Source of the DNA: Clostridium sp.
GTDB taxonomy: Bacteria > Bacteroidota > Bacteroidia > Bacteroidales > Muribaculaceae
Assembly: GCA_023666615.1 (NCBI GenBank)
Contig: JAMPBQ010000001.1
Span: 589,161 to 653,160 of the forward strand
Reading direction: 5' to 3'
Length of the DNA: 64,000 nt
Under the pieces are notes generated by a model, which made no database searches, was not told the origin of the DNA, and was given only the letters and a program-made list of their open reading frames with translations. The stretch's first letter is position 1. Each line of letters begins with the position of its first letter. The translations under genes and the position numbers were made by a program. Shown here piece after piece: positions 9,701-18,545 of this stretch.

Positions 9701-10461
9701 GTGGTGGGGAAATTATGCGTCTCAGCCTTGAGCGATATCACAGTGGAAAGGGGCTTTTCGGCGAAAATGGATGGCTCGTCAGCCTTCTCCGGGGCGAATT
9801 GGGTTATTTTCGGCCCTTTCACGAAAGCCACATTGTCCTTGTAGGCAGAAACAAGGCCATTTGGATTCTCTTTCGATGTCTTCTTGATTAGGCTGAAAAG
9901 CGACGCCGGCTTCTCCTCTCCGTCTATAATGAACGTCCCGCCGAAAATCTTATGGCGGCAATGCTCTGAATTGACCTGCGAAAAGCCAAACACCTCGCTG
10001 TCGGTGAGCGGCCGGCCAAGCTTCTTGGACAAATCGCGCAGATATGCCTCCTCTTCGGGGCTAAGCGCCAGGCCCTCAGCCTTGTTGTACTCGCTTATAT
10101 CTTCAATGTACACGATTTCATCAGGACGGCGGCTGATATTGAAAACGTTGGCGTCAAGGCCGTTGTAGACGCGCTGCAGCATCTTGTCGAATACAGGGGC
10201 GTCAGAATCGGCGTGCATGAACTCTTCGATGCGAAGGATTCCCTCCATGCCCATGTTTTGGGTGATTTCTACGGCATTGGTGCTCCAGGGGGTAATCATC
10301 TCCTTTCGCGGGCCAACAAATACGCCCTTCACCTGCTTTGACGACAATGGAGAGGCCCCATCGAAAAGCCATGTGAGCTTTTCCTTATCCAAATCCGCAA
10401 GAGCTGCCTGGCTCTCAACGGCATAGATTTTTGATGTGCCTTTCTTGAAGAATGTGATCAT
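6745..10461 (-). CDS. purL: Phosphoribosylformylglycinamidine synthase, large single-chain form
   Basis: Catalyses the fourth step of purine synthesis, FGAR plus glutamine and ATP to FGAM. At 1,238 residues it is the large form that carries the glutaminase on the same chain, as in Proteobacteria and Bacteroidetes, not the PurL/PurQ/PurS split. The N-terminal PurS-like part covers about 1-150, the two AIRS-related synthetase halves about 200-960 (GSGGEIRDRLGGGK and DHGAGGHLNALSE are recognisable), and the class I glutaminase about 990-1238 with its nucleophile in GVCNGCQ and the histidine of MPHPER. It lies 77 bases after a TPR gene on the same strand. I see no canonical promoter in that gap, so it may be the last gene of the glnS transcript. 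Confidence 0.97.
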   Translation of the reverse strand: MITFFKKGTSKIYAVESQAALADLDKEKLTWLFDGASPLSSKQVKGVFVGPRKEMITPWSTNAVEITQNMGMEGILRIEEFMHADSDAPVFDKMLQRVYNGLDANVFNISRRPDEIVYIEDISEYNKAEGLALSPEEEAYLRDLSKKLGRPLTDSEVFGFSQVNSEHCRHKIFGGTFIIDGEEKPASLFSLIKKTSKENPNGLVSAYKDNVAFVKGPKITQFAPEKADEPSIFAEKPLSTVISLKAETHNFPTTVEPFNGAATGSGGEIRDRLGGGKASLPLAGTAVYMTSYPRLSPEHRWELITNPRVWLYQTPAEILIKASNGASDFGNKFGQPLICGSLLTFEHDENGKLYAYDKVIMLAGGVGYAAAKDAIKGVPEAGRKVVLLGGDNYRIGMGGGAVSSVETGQYANAIELNAVQRANPEMQKRVSNVIRALAEGGDNPIISIHDHGAGGHLNALSELVEATGGHIDMASLPIGDPTLSAKEIIGNESQERMGMVVNAEDIPYIERIAQRERAPMYVVGETTDDHRFVFEQADGVKPIDLAMSDMFGNSPKTVMEDETVEVSYKPVDTDPGKLDQYVRDVLSLEAVACKDWLTNKVDRSVTGRIARQQCQGEIQLPLSDCGVVALDYEGKAGIATSIGHAPQAALVDSAAGSVLAIAEALTNIAGANLKKGLKSVSLSANWMWPCKNKGEDAALYRAVKACSDFAIELGINIPTGKDSLSMTQKYGDEKVYAPGTVIISAAGEVSYVRRTLSPVLKNSLSSQMYYIDFSSDALKLGGSALAQTLNRLGDEVPTVKDAEKFKAAFAAVQQLVKGRKLLAMHDVSAGGLITTLLEMTFGNVNGGLKVYTDGFKMYGEEDLVKILFAENPAIVIQVDDRQKADVEKVLDQAGVKYFPVGCPQSERVVMVTHGEAEHLFGIDYLRDVWYEPSYMLDCLQSGEKCAAMRFNNYKQQPIRYAFRADFSGKLSAYAPEGEKRAGSGAAERPRAAIIREKGVNSDREMAYSLYLAGFDVVDVHMTDLMSGRATLEDVNMIVFCGGFSNSDVLGSAKGWASGFVWNENAKRALENFYKREDTLSLGVCNGCQLMIALGLINPEHEKPARMDHNISHKFESEFVGVAIPENKSVMFGNLSGTRTGVWVAHGEGRFILPEGLDKYNVIARYSYKQYPGNPNGSVGAVAGIASADGRHVAIMPHPERSLLPWQCAYYPRARRNDDVTPWFKAFVNARQWIEAKKK

Positions 10462-10465
10462 ATTT

Positions 10466-10500
10466 TGTAATTCTTAATTCATAATTCTTAATTCATAATC
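10466..10500. repeat. AATTCATAATT/AATTCTTAATT short repeats
   Basis: Alternating copies of AATTCTTAATT and AATTCATAATT in the spacer between purL and the TPR gene. A related AATTATGAATT tract lies at 25936-25965. Such AT-rich, nearly palindromic spacers are common in Bacteroidetes; no function is assigned. Confidence 0.5.
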
Positions 10501-10538
10501 CCTTTATCCGTCCTTTTTGGCGGTTGCCTAAAAGGACA

Positions 10539-11978
10539 TTACCAAAAGGCAAGGGGGTCCCACGACTCCCAGTCGGAGGCCAAAGGCTTTTCGGCGAGGC
10601 GGCGCTTGAAATTGGCCACTATGGCCATCACTCCCACAAATTCCAGGCGATGGGCCACAGAGCTGTATTGGGTGGCGTCTATATTCTTCTGTATGAAATC
10701 GCAAAGGGCCGCGGCCTTTGTTATTTCTCCTGTCTTGACCATGGATATCAAGTGTATGGCCAAAACGGATGGAAAATCCATTTCATTGGCCTGCAGCCCT
10801 TTGATGTATTGGTCAAGGTATTCCACAGCCTTTTTGAAATTCTTTGCGATGAATTCGTCCTCAATCGCGAAAATCGAGGGTATCTTTTCCCCGGCGTTGC
10901 GCTCATAGCACGCCAGGGCCTTTTTGGCCAAGTCGGTGAATCCCTGCATTGACAGCTGCTGCGCCCATGACGCCCACATCACCTGCGTGTTGTCATCATT
11001 GAGCTTATAATAGCGGTCAAAGAGTTCGTCGGCGTTGCCCGCTCCATATGCCAGCAAGTCGGGGATCAGCTCAAGCTCGGGCGCGCCATTGTCTATGGCG
11101 TCAATTATTGCCTGGCGCGATTTTTCGGGCATGTTTTCCGCGAAATAAACCGATGCCGAATATCTGGCAATGTCGATATTCCCCGGATCCAGGGCGGTGG
11201 CCTTTTTCAGCAAAGGAAGCACCTCGTCAAGAGGCTTTTCCATTGCGTACAGTATGCGCGCTTTGGCCAAAAGCGACAATGGGGCGTCGGGATTGATGGC
11301 CAAGGAGTAATCTACGGCTGAAAGAGCCTTTTCGCCCTCATTAATCTCAAAATACTGCCGAGCAAGCGACATCCAAAAATACGAATTGAATGGCTCTGAC
11401 TGGGTCAAGCCCTCAAGAAGCTCGATGGCGAAGGCATTGTCATGGTGCGTGTCGGCGGCAATGGCCACTTCATATGGGAGCACGTTGGCGTTATCGCATT
11501 TCCGCATGAGCATCTTCATATTGTCCTTGAGCCATTGCAGCTGCCCCAGGGAAGACGCTAGATCCACAAACTGAATTATTTCCTCATCTGAGAGATGGTC
11601 ATATCTGGCTATCAAGCCGTCCAAGGCGCTCTTTGCCTCTTCGCCTTCCGGCATCAACTCCTTCACCCTCAAAATGTCAATAATCATATTGCCGGCGTCG
11701 GGGTTGTCGGAAAGGAAGGCCGCGCGGGCCTCATCTGAATATTGGGAATAGAAAATGCCCCTGCGTTCCTGGAAAAATTCGCTGTCGGGATAGAAGCGCG
11801 CCAGGCACATCATAGCCTCCATCCGGAGATAATCGTTCTGGATGTCTCCGGCAAAGTCGAAAACATCCAGAAGAAAATCCTCGTCGAAGAATCTTTCTGA
11901 TATGGGCTTGCCAAGCTGCTCGCGGAATTTGGCGAGCACCTCGTCGCGATTGTCTACGTATTCCTCGTCGTCGTCCAT
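10539..11978 (-). CDS. Tetratricopeptide-repeat protein
   Basis: Soluble 479-residue protein without a signal peptide. The chain is almost wholly alpha-helical, with repeated helix pairs of TPR type; the clearest is around residues 210-270, where SLAINPDAPLSLLAKARILY follows the usual spacing of small and large residues. TPR arrays are protein-protein scaffolds, so a function cannot be named. It starts 3 bases after the stop of glnS and is surely co-transcribed with it. The acidic N-terminus (MDDDEEYVDNRDE) is notable. Confidence 0.85.
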   Translation of the reverse strand: MDDDEEYVDNRDEVLAKFREQLGKPISERFFDEDFLLDVFDFAGDIQNDYLRMEAMMCLARFYPDSEFFQERRGIFYSQYSDEARAAFLSDNPDAGNMIIDILRVKELMPEGEEAKSALDGLIARYDHLSDEEIIQFVDLASSLGQLQWLKDNMKMLMRKCDNANVLPYEVAIAADTHHDNAFAIELLEGLTQSEPFNSYFWMSLARQYFEINEGEKALSAVDYSLAINPDAPLSLLAKARILYAMEKPLDEVLPLLKKATALDPGNIDIARYSASVYFAENMPEKSRQAIIDAIDNGAPELELIPDLLAYGAGNADELFDRYYKLNDDNTQVMWASWAQQLSMQGFTDLAKKALACYERNAGEKIPSIFAIEDEFIAKNFKKAVEYLDQYIKGLQANEMDFPSVLAIHLISMVKTGEITKAAALCDFIQKNIDATQYSSVAHRLEFVGVMAIVANFKRRLAEKPLASDWESWDPLAFW

Positions 11979-11981
11979 GCG

Positions 11982-13688
11982 TTATTTTTTCTGCTCTTTT
12001 TCCCAGCTGTCCTTCAGCGCGATGGTGCGGTTGAACACCAGATGCTCGGGCGTGGAGCTGTAGTCAGGAGTGAAATATCCGATGCGCTGGAACTGCAGCT
12101 TGGCGCCCTGCTTGGCTATTTCGGCTGCGTAGGGCTCAATCTTGATGCCCTTCACCACCTTTAGCGAATCGGGGTTGAGCATGTCGCGGAAGTCGCGGTC
12201 GGGCTCAGCGGCGGGATTCTCCACGCTGAAGAGGCGGTCGTACATCCTTGCCTCGGCGTCAACGGCGTCCTTGGCCGATACCCAGTGGAGGGTGCCCTTA
12301 ACCTTGCGGTTGGCGCCCGGCAGCCCGCTGCGCGTCTCGGGATCATAGGTGCAGCGCAGCTCAGTGATGTTGCCTTCGGCATCCTTCACCACTTCCTCGC
12401 ACTTTATGATGTAAGCGCCCTTCAGGCGCACCTCGCCCCCGGGGGCCAGGCGGAAGAATTTCTTTGGAGGATTCTCCATAAAGTCCTCGTGCTCGATGTA
12501 AATCTCGCGGCTGAATGGCATTTGGTGAACGCCTGCGTTTGGATCCTCGGGATTGTTCTCCATCTCCACCATCTCGGTCTTGCCTTCAGGATAGTTGGTG
12601 ATTACGAGCTTCACGGGGTTGATTACGCCCATCACACGCGTGGCTATTCGGTTGAGGTCGTCGCGCACGGCATGCTCCAGAAGGCTGATGCTGTTCAGGG
12701 CCTCGTATTTGGTGTAGCCAATGGTGTCGATGAAGTTGCGGATGCTCTGCGGAGTGAAGCCGCGGCGGCGCATGCCGGAGATGGTGGGCATGCGGGGGTC
12801 GTCCCAGCCGTCGACCAGGCCTTCCTTGACGAGCTGCAGGAGCTTGCGCTTGCTCATCACGGTATAGGTGAGGTTCAGGCGGTTGAACTCAATCTGCCTG
12901 GGGCAATATGTCTCGTCGGCGAGCTCCTTCACGAAATATTCGTAAAGCGGGCGATGCACCACAAACTCAAGCGTGCAGATTGAGTGCGTCACACCCTCAA
13001 AGTAGTCGCTCTGGCCATGCGCGAAGTCATACATTGGGTACACCTTCCATGTGGTGCCGGTGCGGTGGTGGGGATGCTTGATGATACGGTACATGATCGG
13101 ATCGCGGAAGTGCATGTTTGGCGAAGACATATCTATCTTTGCGCGCAACACGCGCGAACCTTCTTCAAACTCTCCGGCGTTCATGCGCAGGAAAAGGTCG
13201 AGATTCTCCTCCACTGAGCGGTTGCGGTAAGGGCTCTCTTTGCCCGGAGTAGAAGGATTTCCCTTCTGCTCAGCGATTTGCTCGGAGGTCTGGTCGTCGA
13301 CGTAAGCCTTTCCCTCCTTAATCAGGCGCACGGCCAAGTCAAAGAGCTTGGGAAAGTAATCTGACGCGTAATATAGGCGGTCGCCCCAATCGAAGCCCAG
13401 CCAATGGATATCCTCCATAATGGATTCAACGTACTCCACGTCTTCCTTTACGGGATTAGTGTCATCAAATCGCAGGTTGCATGTGCCGCCGAACTTTGCG
13501 GCGACGCCAAAGTCCATGCAGATGGCCTTAGCGTGGCCAATGTGCAGGTAGCCGTTTGGCTCTGGCGGGAAGCGAGTGTTGAGCCTTCCGCCGTTCTTTC
13601 CCTCTTGGAGGTCCTTTAGCACTAATTCTTCGACAAAGTTAAGGCCCTTAGCCTCCTCTGCTGCCGCTGATTCGATCTTTTCAGCCAT
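11982..13688 (-). CDS. glnS: Glutaminyl-tRNA synthetase
   Basis: Class I aminoacyl-tRNA synthetase of 568 residues that charges tRNA-Gln. The Rossmann catalytic core opens with the HIGH-type motif in [13 protein letters not shown] (about residues 45-57), and the KMSKS counterpart is VMSKRKLLQ in the middle of the chain. The C-terminal half has the two anticodon-binding beta-barrels of bacterial GlnRS. A canonical promoter lies just upstream (13716-13747). It heads an operon with the TPR gene and perhaps purL. Confidence 0.97.
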   Translation of the reverse strand: MAEKIESAAAEEAKGLNFVEELVLKDLQEGKNGGRLNTRFPPEPNGYLHIGHAKAICMDFGVAAKFGGTCNLRFDDTNPVKEDVEYVESIMEDIHWLGFDWGDRLYYASDYFPKLFDLAVRLIKEGKAYVDDQTSEQIAEQKGNPSTPGKESPYRNRSVEENLDLFLRMNAGEFEEGSRVLRAKIDMSSPNMHFRDPIMYRIIKHPHHRTGTTWKVYPMYDFAHGQSDYFEGVTHSICTLEFVVHRPLYEYFVKELADETYCPRQIEFNRLNLTYTVMSKRKLLQLVKEGLVDGWDDPRMPTISGMRRRGFTPQSIRNFIDTIGYTKYEALNSISLLEHAVRDDLNRIATRVMGVINPVKLVITNYPEGKTEMVEMENNPEDPNAGVHQMPFSREIYIEHEDFMENPPKKFFRLAPGGEVRLKGAYIIKCEEVVKDAEGNITELRCTYDPETRSGLPGANRKVKGTLHWVSAKDAVDAEARMYDRLFSVENPAAEPDRDFRDMLNPDSLKVVKGIKIEPYAAEIAKQGAKLQFQRIGYFTPDYSSTPEHLVFNRTIALKDSWEKEQKK

Positions 13689-13715
13689 AATATTCTAAAA
13701 AATTTGAATTAATCG

Positions 13716-13747
13716 CAAAATTAGCCAATTTCCGCCAAATACGCAAA
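13716..13747 (-). promoter_or_regulatory. Promoter of glnS
   Basis: On the minus strand, TTTG (13744-13747) is followed after exactly 20 bases by TAATTTTG (13716-13723). This is a full match to the Bacteroidetes consensus TTTG-N19/21-TAnnTTTG. The start of transcription would fall about 20 bases before the glnS ATG. Confidence 0.85.
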
Positions 13748-13776
13748 CAATTTTCCCCAAAAATTTCATGACATCC

Positions 13777-14810
13777 TCAATCTATCGTGTAGTTCATTTT
13801 CTTTGAGCGGTCGATTTTTGATTGGGGAGCCCTTATGCCTTTGATGGCCAGGACAGAGAGTTGCTTTGCGAGGGCGTGGCGGCGCCAGTAGGAATTGAAC
13901 GTGTCTTTTGACAAGTCAAAGTCCGGCTTGTAGGCGCTTTGGTTTGAAACATAGCAATATGTAATGTTTTCCACCACTCGATTGATCTCCGACCTATTTT
14001 CGTCCACCTCATGCAGATTTTCGGCGGTTGGCAGCATGCTTGTAATGCCCCTCCTCTCGCACTCCTCCTTAAGCGGCACAATCACAGAATCATATTCCGC
14101 GATGATGCCATCAAGGCTAAAATCGACATAAGCCGTATCGCCCAAGCGTTGTATCGGCCTGACTTGCAACACGTCGATAAGAGCGTCGCCAAATAATTTG
14201 AAAACTTCAGACAGCTCTCTGAAATTCAAATTGTTCATTGTATAATTCACCCTAAGGGAGAATGACGGCATCTCTTTTTGCAAGCGAGCCACGTCGGCTA
14301 TAAGCCTCTGCAGGTTGGCGAATTTCGCCCCCTGCATCAGGTATTCGTATGTCTCCGCGGTGGTGCCATGCAGAGAAAGGGTGATTCCGTCCAAACCCGC
14401 ATCAACCAGCGCCTTCAACTCCTCATATCCAAGAAGCTGGCCATTCGTTGTGATTTCAATGTATGGCATGCCGGCCTTCTTGCCTCTTTCCACAATCTCC
14501 TTAAGATGCGGATATACCGTTGGCTCGGCGCCGCAGCCAATTTGCAGCTTCAAGGGCGGCCGAAAAACGCCTTTTCAATTTCTCCGAGCCGCTCCGCGCT
14601 CATAGGAATGCCGGCCTTGGGCCTATTGGAGCTGTCGCTGAAATAGCACATGCGGCATCTAATGTTGCAGGCAAGCACCGGATCAAGGTATACGCCTATG
14701 TAGCGCCTGCCCGACAAATGCGCGGACAACAGAGCCAAAACCTTCAACCGAGGGCTCTTTATTTTGGAAAAGATTTTGAATAGCCGGTAAAATGATTTGC
14801 TGTTTGACAT
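13777..14810 (-). pseudogene. Radical SAM protein interrupted by a one-base frameshift
   Basis: Two overlapping frames make one radical SAM enzyme. The first (14810-14550, 86 codons) holds the cluster motif CNIRCRMC (C-x3-C-x2-C) and ends at TGA after EKAFFGRP. The second (from about 14553 to 13777) continues as LKLQIGCGAEPTVYPHL, the glycine-rich SAM-binding stretch expected next. One added base, or a -1 slip at CCT-TGA, restores a continuous protein of about 344 residues. No classic slippery heptamer is present. The C-terminal part has few cysteines, so a full SPASM domain is not obvious. It could be a genuine pseudogene, an assembly indel in a C-run, or recoding. Substrate unknown. Confidence 0.75.
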
Positions 14811-14901
14811 GGGAGGAAATTGGTGTAGCTTTATTGTGGCAAAGGTAGCTCATAATTGTCAATTGTCTCAGGCCTTGAATTTTCAACACCAAACAGCGGA
14901 G

Positions 14902-14992
14902 ATGTAGATAAGTGGGGCAAAAATGTAGATAAGTCGGCAAAAATGTAGATAACTTTTTCTGAATGTAGATAATTATCTACATTTGTTGATAA
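14902..14992. repeat. Iteron-like array of DnaA-box-like 9-mers
   Basis: Four direct copies of ATGTAGATAA (14902, 14923, 14943, 14963; steps of 21, 20 and 20 bases) are followed by one inverted copy (14973-14982). The last direct copy and the inverted copy form a perfect 20-nt palindrome. A sixth relative, TGTTGATAA, lies at 14984-14992. Read on the other strand the unit is TTATCTACA, one base from the DnaA box TTATCCACA. The array sits in a 244-base gap between divergent genes. It may be a replication-origin element, a repressor operator array or a dispersed repeat. Confidence 0.7.
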
Positions 14993-15054
14993 CTTTGCCC
15001 CCAAAGTTTACGCATACATTTGGGCAGGAAAAAAATTTGGAGTAATTTTGCAAC

Positions 15055-16014
15055 GTGAATTCCTTGATAAGGCATATTGAATACTTGATGTCGCGCAACG
15101 ACTGCGTGATCATCCCCGGCATCGGAGCCGTGCTGGCGCGCTACCAAAGCGCCCGCATCGACTGTGACACCTTGTCCATTATGCCTCCTACCAGGGTCTT
15201 CGCCTTCAATCCAATGCTTAAGGACTCCGATGGCCACTTGGCTTGCTCGATAGCCAAGGCCGAGGGCATTAGCTACGACGCCGCATGCTCAATCGTGGAT
15301 TCCTGCGCCGAGGCGATGCTGCGCCAGCTGCATTCGCAAGGCGAAGTGGCCATTGGCCGCCTGGGCATCCTCAAATTCACCGACGCCTCAGCGTCTCCCG
15401 AGTTCTGCGCGTTCGTTTCCCCAATGTCAAGCTCCGCCACCGGCGGCCTGCCGGAAATAAGCTTCCAGGAGATGCCCACGGCGCAGGCGGCATCAGCGCC
15501 ATTGGCGCCGATAGCGCGTCCATACTCGCCCATTGGCAGATTCACAAGGGTTGCCGCCTCGGTGGCGCTTTTGATTGGCATTTGCTTCGTGGCGTCAACC
15601 CCGATATCGGTGGACAGCGCGGCCCTCGCATCGCTTTCGCCCTCAGTGCAGCGCATGCCCGCTGAAGAGCTCCTGCCCAGCGGCGGACCGGAACTGCCAT
15701 GCGCCGAAGAAGAGGCTTCCCAGCCGTCAGAATTGATTATAATAGGCAGCGCTGAATCCATAATAGAGATAGACGAACCCGCGCAAACGCAAAGGGCTCC
15801 AAAGTACCTCGTGATTGTCGGCTCGTTCACATCCGCCGCTGAAGCCCAAAAATTCATTTCCCTCAACGACCCCTCTTGGCAGATCATAGAAGCCGACGGC
15901 CGCATACGCGTATACTCCGAAGGCTTCGACAACCAATCGGAGGCCTACAAGGCCGTGCGCCAAAACCGTGAAAAATATTCAGGCGCATGGGTGTACACAA
16001 ATCGCGCGGTTTAG
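15055..16014 (+). CDS. HU-like (CCDC81-type) DNA-binding domain protein with C-terminal SPOR domain
   Basis: 319 residues starting at GTG. Residues about 1-110 resemble the bacterial HU-CCDC81 double HU-like module, with MNSLIRHIEYLMSRNDCVIIPG and EVAIGRLGILKF as landmarks. A hydrophobic helix (about 165-183, VAASVALLIGICFVA) separates it from an acidic linker, and residues about 245-319 form a SPOR domain (YLVIVGSFTSAAEAQKFI, final YTNRAV), which binds septal peptidoglycan. The order suggests a cytoplasmic nucleic-acid-binding-type end and a periplasmic SPOR end joined by one membrane span. A link between chromosome and division site is only inference. No SD-like sequence is evident, as usual for the phylum. 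Confidence 0.75.
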   Translation: MNSLIRHIEYLMSRNDCVIIPGIGAVLARYQSARIDCDTLSIMPPTRVFAFNPMLKDSDGHLACSIAKAEGISYDAACSIVDSCAEAMLRQLHSQGEVAIGRLGILKFTDASASPEFCAFVSPMSSSATGGLPEISFQEMPTAQAASAPLAPIARPYSPIGRFTRVAASVALLIGICFVASTPISVDSAALASLSPSVQRMPAEELLPSGGPELPCAEEEASQPSELIIIGSAESIIEIDEPAQTQRAPKYLVIVGSFTSAAEAQKFISLNDPSWQIIEADGRIRVYSEGFDNQSEAYKAVRQNREKYSGAWVYTNRAV

Positions 16015-16091
16015 GCCCCGCCAGGTTTTTTGCCATAGGCTGCGGCTTAGCATGCGGGCGCGGAGGAAATGCATCAGTAAAGATATTTCAC

Positions 16092-16637
16092 ATGGACAAG
16101 AATCTAAACCAGCTCCTTTTTGAGCGCCACAGCATCCGCAAATACACAGGCGAGGACATATCTCCCGAAGCCACAAAGCAAATCCTTGAGGCCGGCCTAT
16201 TGGCTCCATCATCCAAAAGCTCGCGCCCATGGCAATTCGTTGTGGTGGAGGACAAGGACAAGCTGCAGGCCTTGGCTGGATGCAAGCCTTTTGGCTCAAA
16301 GCCATTGGTGGGAGCGTCGCTGGCAATAGCCATTTGCGCCGACCCCGAAAAGAGTGACGTATGGATTGAAGATTGCGCAGTGGCGGCGGCCATGATGCAT
16401 CTGCAGGCCGCGGCGCTTGGAGTAGGTTCATGCTGGATACAGCTGCGATGCCGCGACAATGCCGAGAACGAGCCAGCCCAAAACACCGCAAAAGAAATCC
16501 TGGGCATTCCCGATGCCATGCAGGTGCCCATAATCCTGTCGCTTGGCATCAGCGCCGAGCAGCGCAAGCCGGTTGACCCCGAAAAGCTAATGTGGGAAAA
16601 AGTGCATATAGGCGGATGGACCACAGGGCAAGAATAA
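16092..16637 (+). CDS. Nitroreductase-family FMN oxidoreductase
   Basis: 181-residue flavin enzyme. The ATG at 16092 is chosen because MDKNLNQLLFERHSIRKYT is the usual start of the family and the codons before it give no recognisable protein. The FMN phosphate-binding RHSIRKY, the loop LLAPSSKSSRPWQFV and the helix after WIEDCAVAAAMMHLQAAALG are typical. Physiological substrate cannot be predicted. The end overlaps the next gene by 22 bases. Confidence 0.9.
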   Translation: MDKNLNQLLFERHSIRKYTGEDISPEATKQILEAGLLAPSSKSSRPWQFVVVEDKDKLQALAGCKPFGSKPLVGASLAIAICADPEKSDVWIEDCAVAAAMMHLQAAALGVGSCWIQLRCRDNAENEPAQNTAKEILGIPDAMQVPIILSLGISAEQRKPVDPEKLMWEKVHIGGWTTGQE

Positions 16638-17389
16638 CATATATCGGAGCGGGCAATGTGGCCTGGAGCTTGGCTCCGGCCCTTGACGCCGTGGCCGATG
16701 TCACGCAAGTGTACTCCCCCACCCTTGATCACGCGGAGGCCCTAGCCCGAAGATTGAAAAATTGCCGTCCTATCGATTCATTGTCCGCAATTTCCCCTGA
16801 CGCTGACTTCTGCATAATTTCCGTAAAGGACGATGCCGTGGCCGAGGTGGCCAAAGCCATGCCAAAAATTAAAGGCATAGTGGCGCATACGTCTGGCAGC
16901 GTACCCGCACATGCAATATCCGAGGCGTCAAACTTGTTTGGCGTGTTCTATCCGCTGCAGACCTTTTCAAAAGCGGATGCCGTAGACGTTAGCCAAGTGC
17001 CGTTTTTCATTGAAGGCAACAGCCCCGAGGCGTTTCAAGCCCTATCCTCGCTTGCGCGGCAAATCAGCGCGCGAGTGTACGAGGCCGATTCCGCAAAGCG
17101 CGCCACCTTGCACCTTGCGGCCGTATTCGCATGCAACTTCGCCAACAACCTTTGGGGCATCTCCGCAGACATTCTCGCAAAAGACGGCTATGGCCTGGAT
17201 GTGCTCAAGCCCCTGCTCGAGGCCACTCTTACCAAGGCCATGCGCATGCACCCCTACCAAGCGCAGACCGGCCCGGCAGCCCGAGGCGACGAAAACGTCA
17301 TGGCAAAGCATCGCTCCATGCTATCGGGCCTTGACCTTTCAATATATGAAACTCTCTCTCAATCAATAGCCAACCACATAAGCAAATGA
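16616..17389 (+). CDS. DUF2520 / Rossmann-like NADP-type oxidoreductase homologue
   Basis: 257 residues from the ATG at 16616, inside the end of the nitroreductase gene. The N-terminal Rossmann fold begins at once with ITYIGAGNVAWSLAPAL (G-x-G-N-x-A nucleotide-binding turn), and the C-terminal helical DUF2520 domain follows the HTSGSVPA segment. The architecture resembles pyrroline-carboxylate or F420-dependent NADP reductases, but the substrate is unknown. In Bacteroidetes this gene is commonly followed by kdsC and maf, as here (from memory). It shares ATGA with kdsC. Confidence 0.85.
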   Translation: MDHRARITYIGAGNVAWSLAPALDAVADVTQVYSPTLDHAEALARRLKNCRPIDSLSAISPDADFCIISVKDDAVAEVAKAMPKIKGIVAHTSGSVPAHAISEASNLFGVFYPLQTFSKADAVDVSQVPFFIEGNSPEAFQALSSLARQISARVYEADSAKRATLHLAAVFACNFANNLWGISADILAKDGYGLDVLKPLLEATLTKAMRMHPYQAQTGPAARGDENVMAKHRSMLSGLDLSIYETLSQSIANHISK

Positions 17390-17910
17390 GCAGAATAGAC
17401 TATGACCTGAATGCCCTGCGCGGCGTGGCCTTCGATGTCGACGGCGTTCTTTCCCCATCAACCATACCTATGGATGACAAGGGCGTGCCCCAGCGCATGG
17501 TCAACATAAAGGACGGCTACGCCCTGCAGCTTGCCCGCAAGATGGGAATTGAAATAGCCATAATCACCGGCGCGAACACGCAGTCGATCGCAGCCAGATA
17601 TAATGCCTTGGGCATAACCGACATATATCTCAAGGCGGGCGACAAGCTGCCGGTGCTCGAGGAATGGATGCGCCGCCGAGGGCTCACCGCGCATGAAGTG
17701 GCATATGTGGGCGATGACATTCCCGACATGCTGCCGATGCAGAGCGTAGGGCTGCCCGTGGCTCCGGCCGACGCCTCGCCCGACATTAAAGCGATAGCAT
17801 GCTTCATCACCAAGGCCAACGGCGGCTACGGAGTGGCCCGCGAGCTCCTTGAAGAGATGCTCAAGGCTAGAGGCGTATGGCTCACCAGCGACGATGCCTT
17901 TGGCTGGTAA
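17386..17910 (+). CDS. kdsC: 3-deoxy-D-manno-octulosonate 8-phosphate phosphatase
   Basis: HAD-superfamily phosphatase of 174 residues, probably releasing phosphate from KDO-8-P in lipid A-core synthesis. HAD motif I is FDVDGVLSP (about 17-25), motif II the Thr of IITGAN, and motif IV GDDIPDM. The absence of a large cap domain, the DGYAL segment and the length fit KdsC, which works as a tetramer. Start ATG overlaps the stop of the previous gene by four bases, so translation is coupled. Confidence 0.9.
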   Translation: MSRIDYDLNALRGVAFDVDGVLSPSTIPMDDKGVPQRMVNIKDGYALQLARKMGIEIAIITGANTQSIAARYNALGITDIYLKAGDKLPVLEEWMRRRGLTAHEVAYVGDDIPDMLPMQSVGLPVAPADASPDIKAIACFITKANGGYGVARELLEEMLKARGVWLTSDDAFGW

Positions 17911-17931
17911 TACACTGAAATTTATACAATC

Positions 17932-18543
17932 ATGATTGACTTAGGCGAGCTTAACCCCACAAAAGCCCATATCCTGCTGGCCAGCAATTCTCCCAGACGC
18001 CGTGAACTTCTGGGCATGATTTCGTCCAACTTCAGCATTCCCAAGATGCATGAGGTGGATGAAAAATATCCCGCAGACATGGAGGCCGCCGATGTGCCGG
18101 AATACCTGTCAAAGCTTAAATCCGACGCCTATCTTCCGCTCCTGAAGCCAGGGCAAATTCTTCTCACGGCGGACACCGGCGTAATCGTGCCAAAAGCGAC
18201 GCGGGCCATAATGCTTGGCAAGCCAAAGGACGAGGACAATGCCGTGGAGATGCTTATGGAGCTAAGCGGAAGGGAGCATTTGGTGGTTACCGGCGTCACG
18301 CTGGCCTCCGCCGCCAAGACGATATCCTTCTCTGAGACAACGAAGGTGCTTTTCGCCGAGCTGGATCCAAAGCGGGCCAGGCTCTACTCGCAAATGTTCC
18401 GCCCATTTGACAAGGCCGGGGCCTACGGCATACAGGAATGGATTGGCGCGGCGTCAATCCGCAGGATTGAAGGCAGCTTCTACAACGTAATGGGCCTGCC
18501 CGTGCATCAAGTGTACCGCAGGCTGCTTGATTTCCCATATTGA
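17932..18543 (+). CDS. maf: Maf-family nucleoside triphosphate pyrophosphatase
   Basis: 203 residues. Maf proteins hydrolyse dTTP, UTP or modified nucleotides to monophosphates. The substrate-binding start LASNSPRRRELL (about 15-26), the conserved Lys of KLKSDAY, the catalytic Asp of TADTGVIV and the C-terminal YGIQEWIGAASI segment are all present. It follows kdsC by 21 bases in the same run of coupled genes. The subfamily (dTTP/UTP-specific YhdE type) is likely but not certain. Confidence 0.92.
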   Translation: MIDLGELNPTKAHILLASNSPRRRELLGMISSNFSIPKMHEVDEKYPADMEAADVPEYLSKLKSDAYLPLLKPGQILLTADTGVIVPKATRAIMLGKPKDEDNAVEMLMELSGREHLVVTGVTLASAAKTISFSETTKVLFAELDPKRARLYSQMFRPFDKAGAYGIQEWIGAASIRRIEGSFYNVMGLPVHQVYRRLLDFPY

Positions 18544-18545
18544 CC

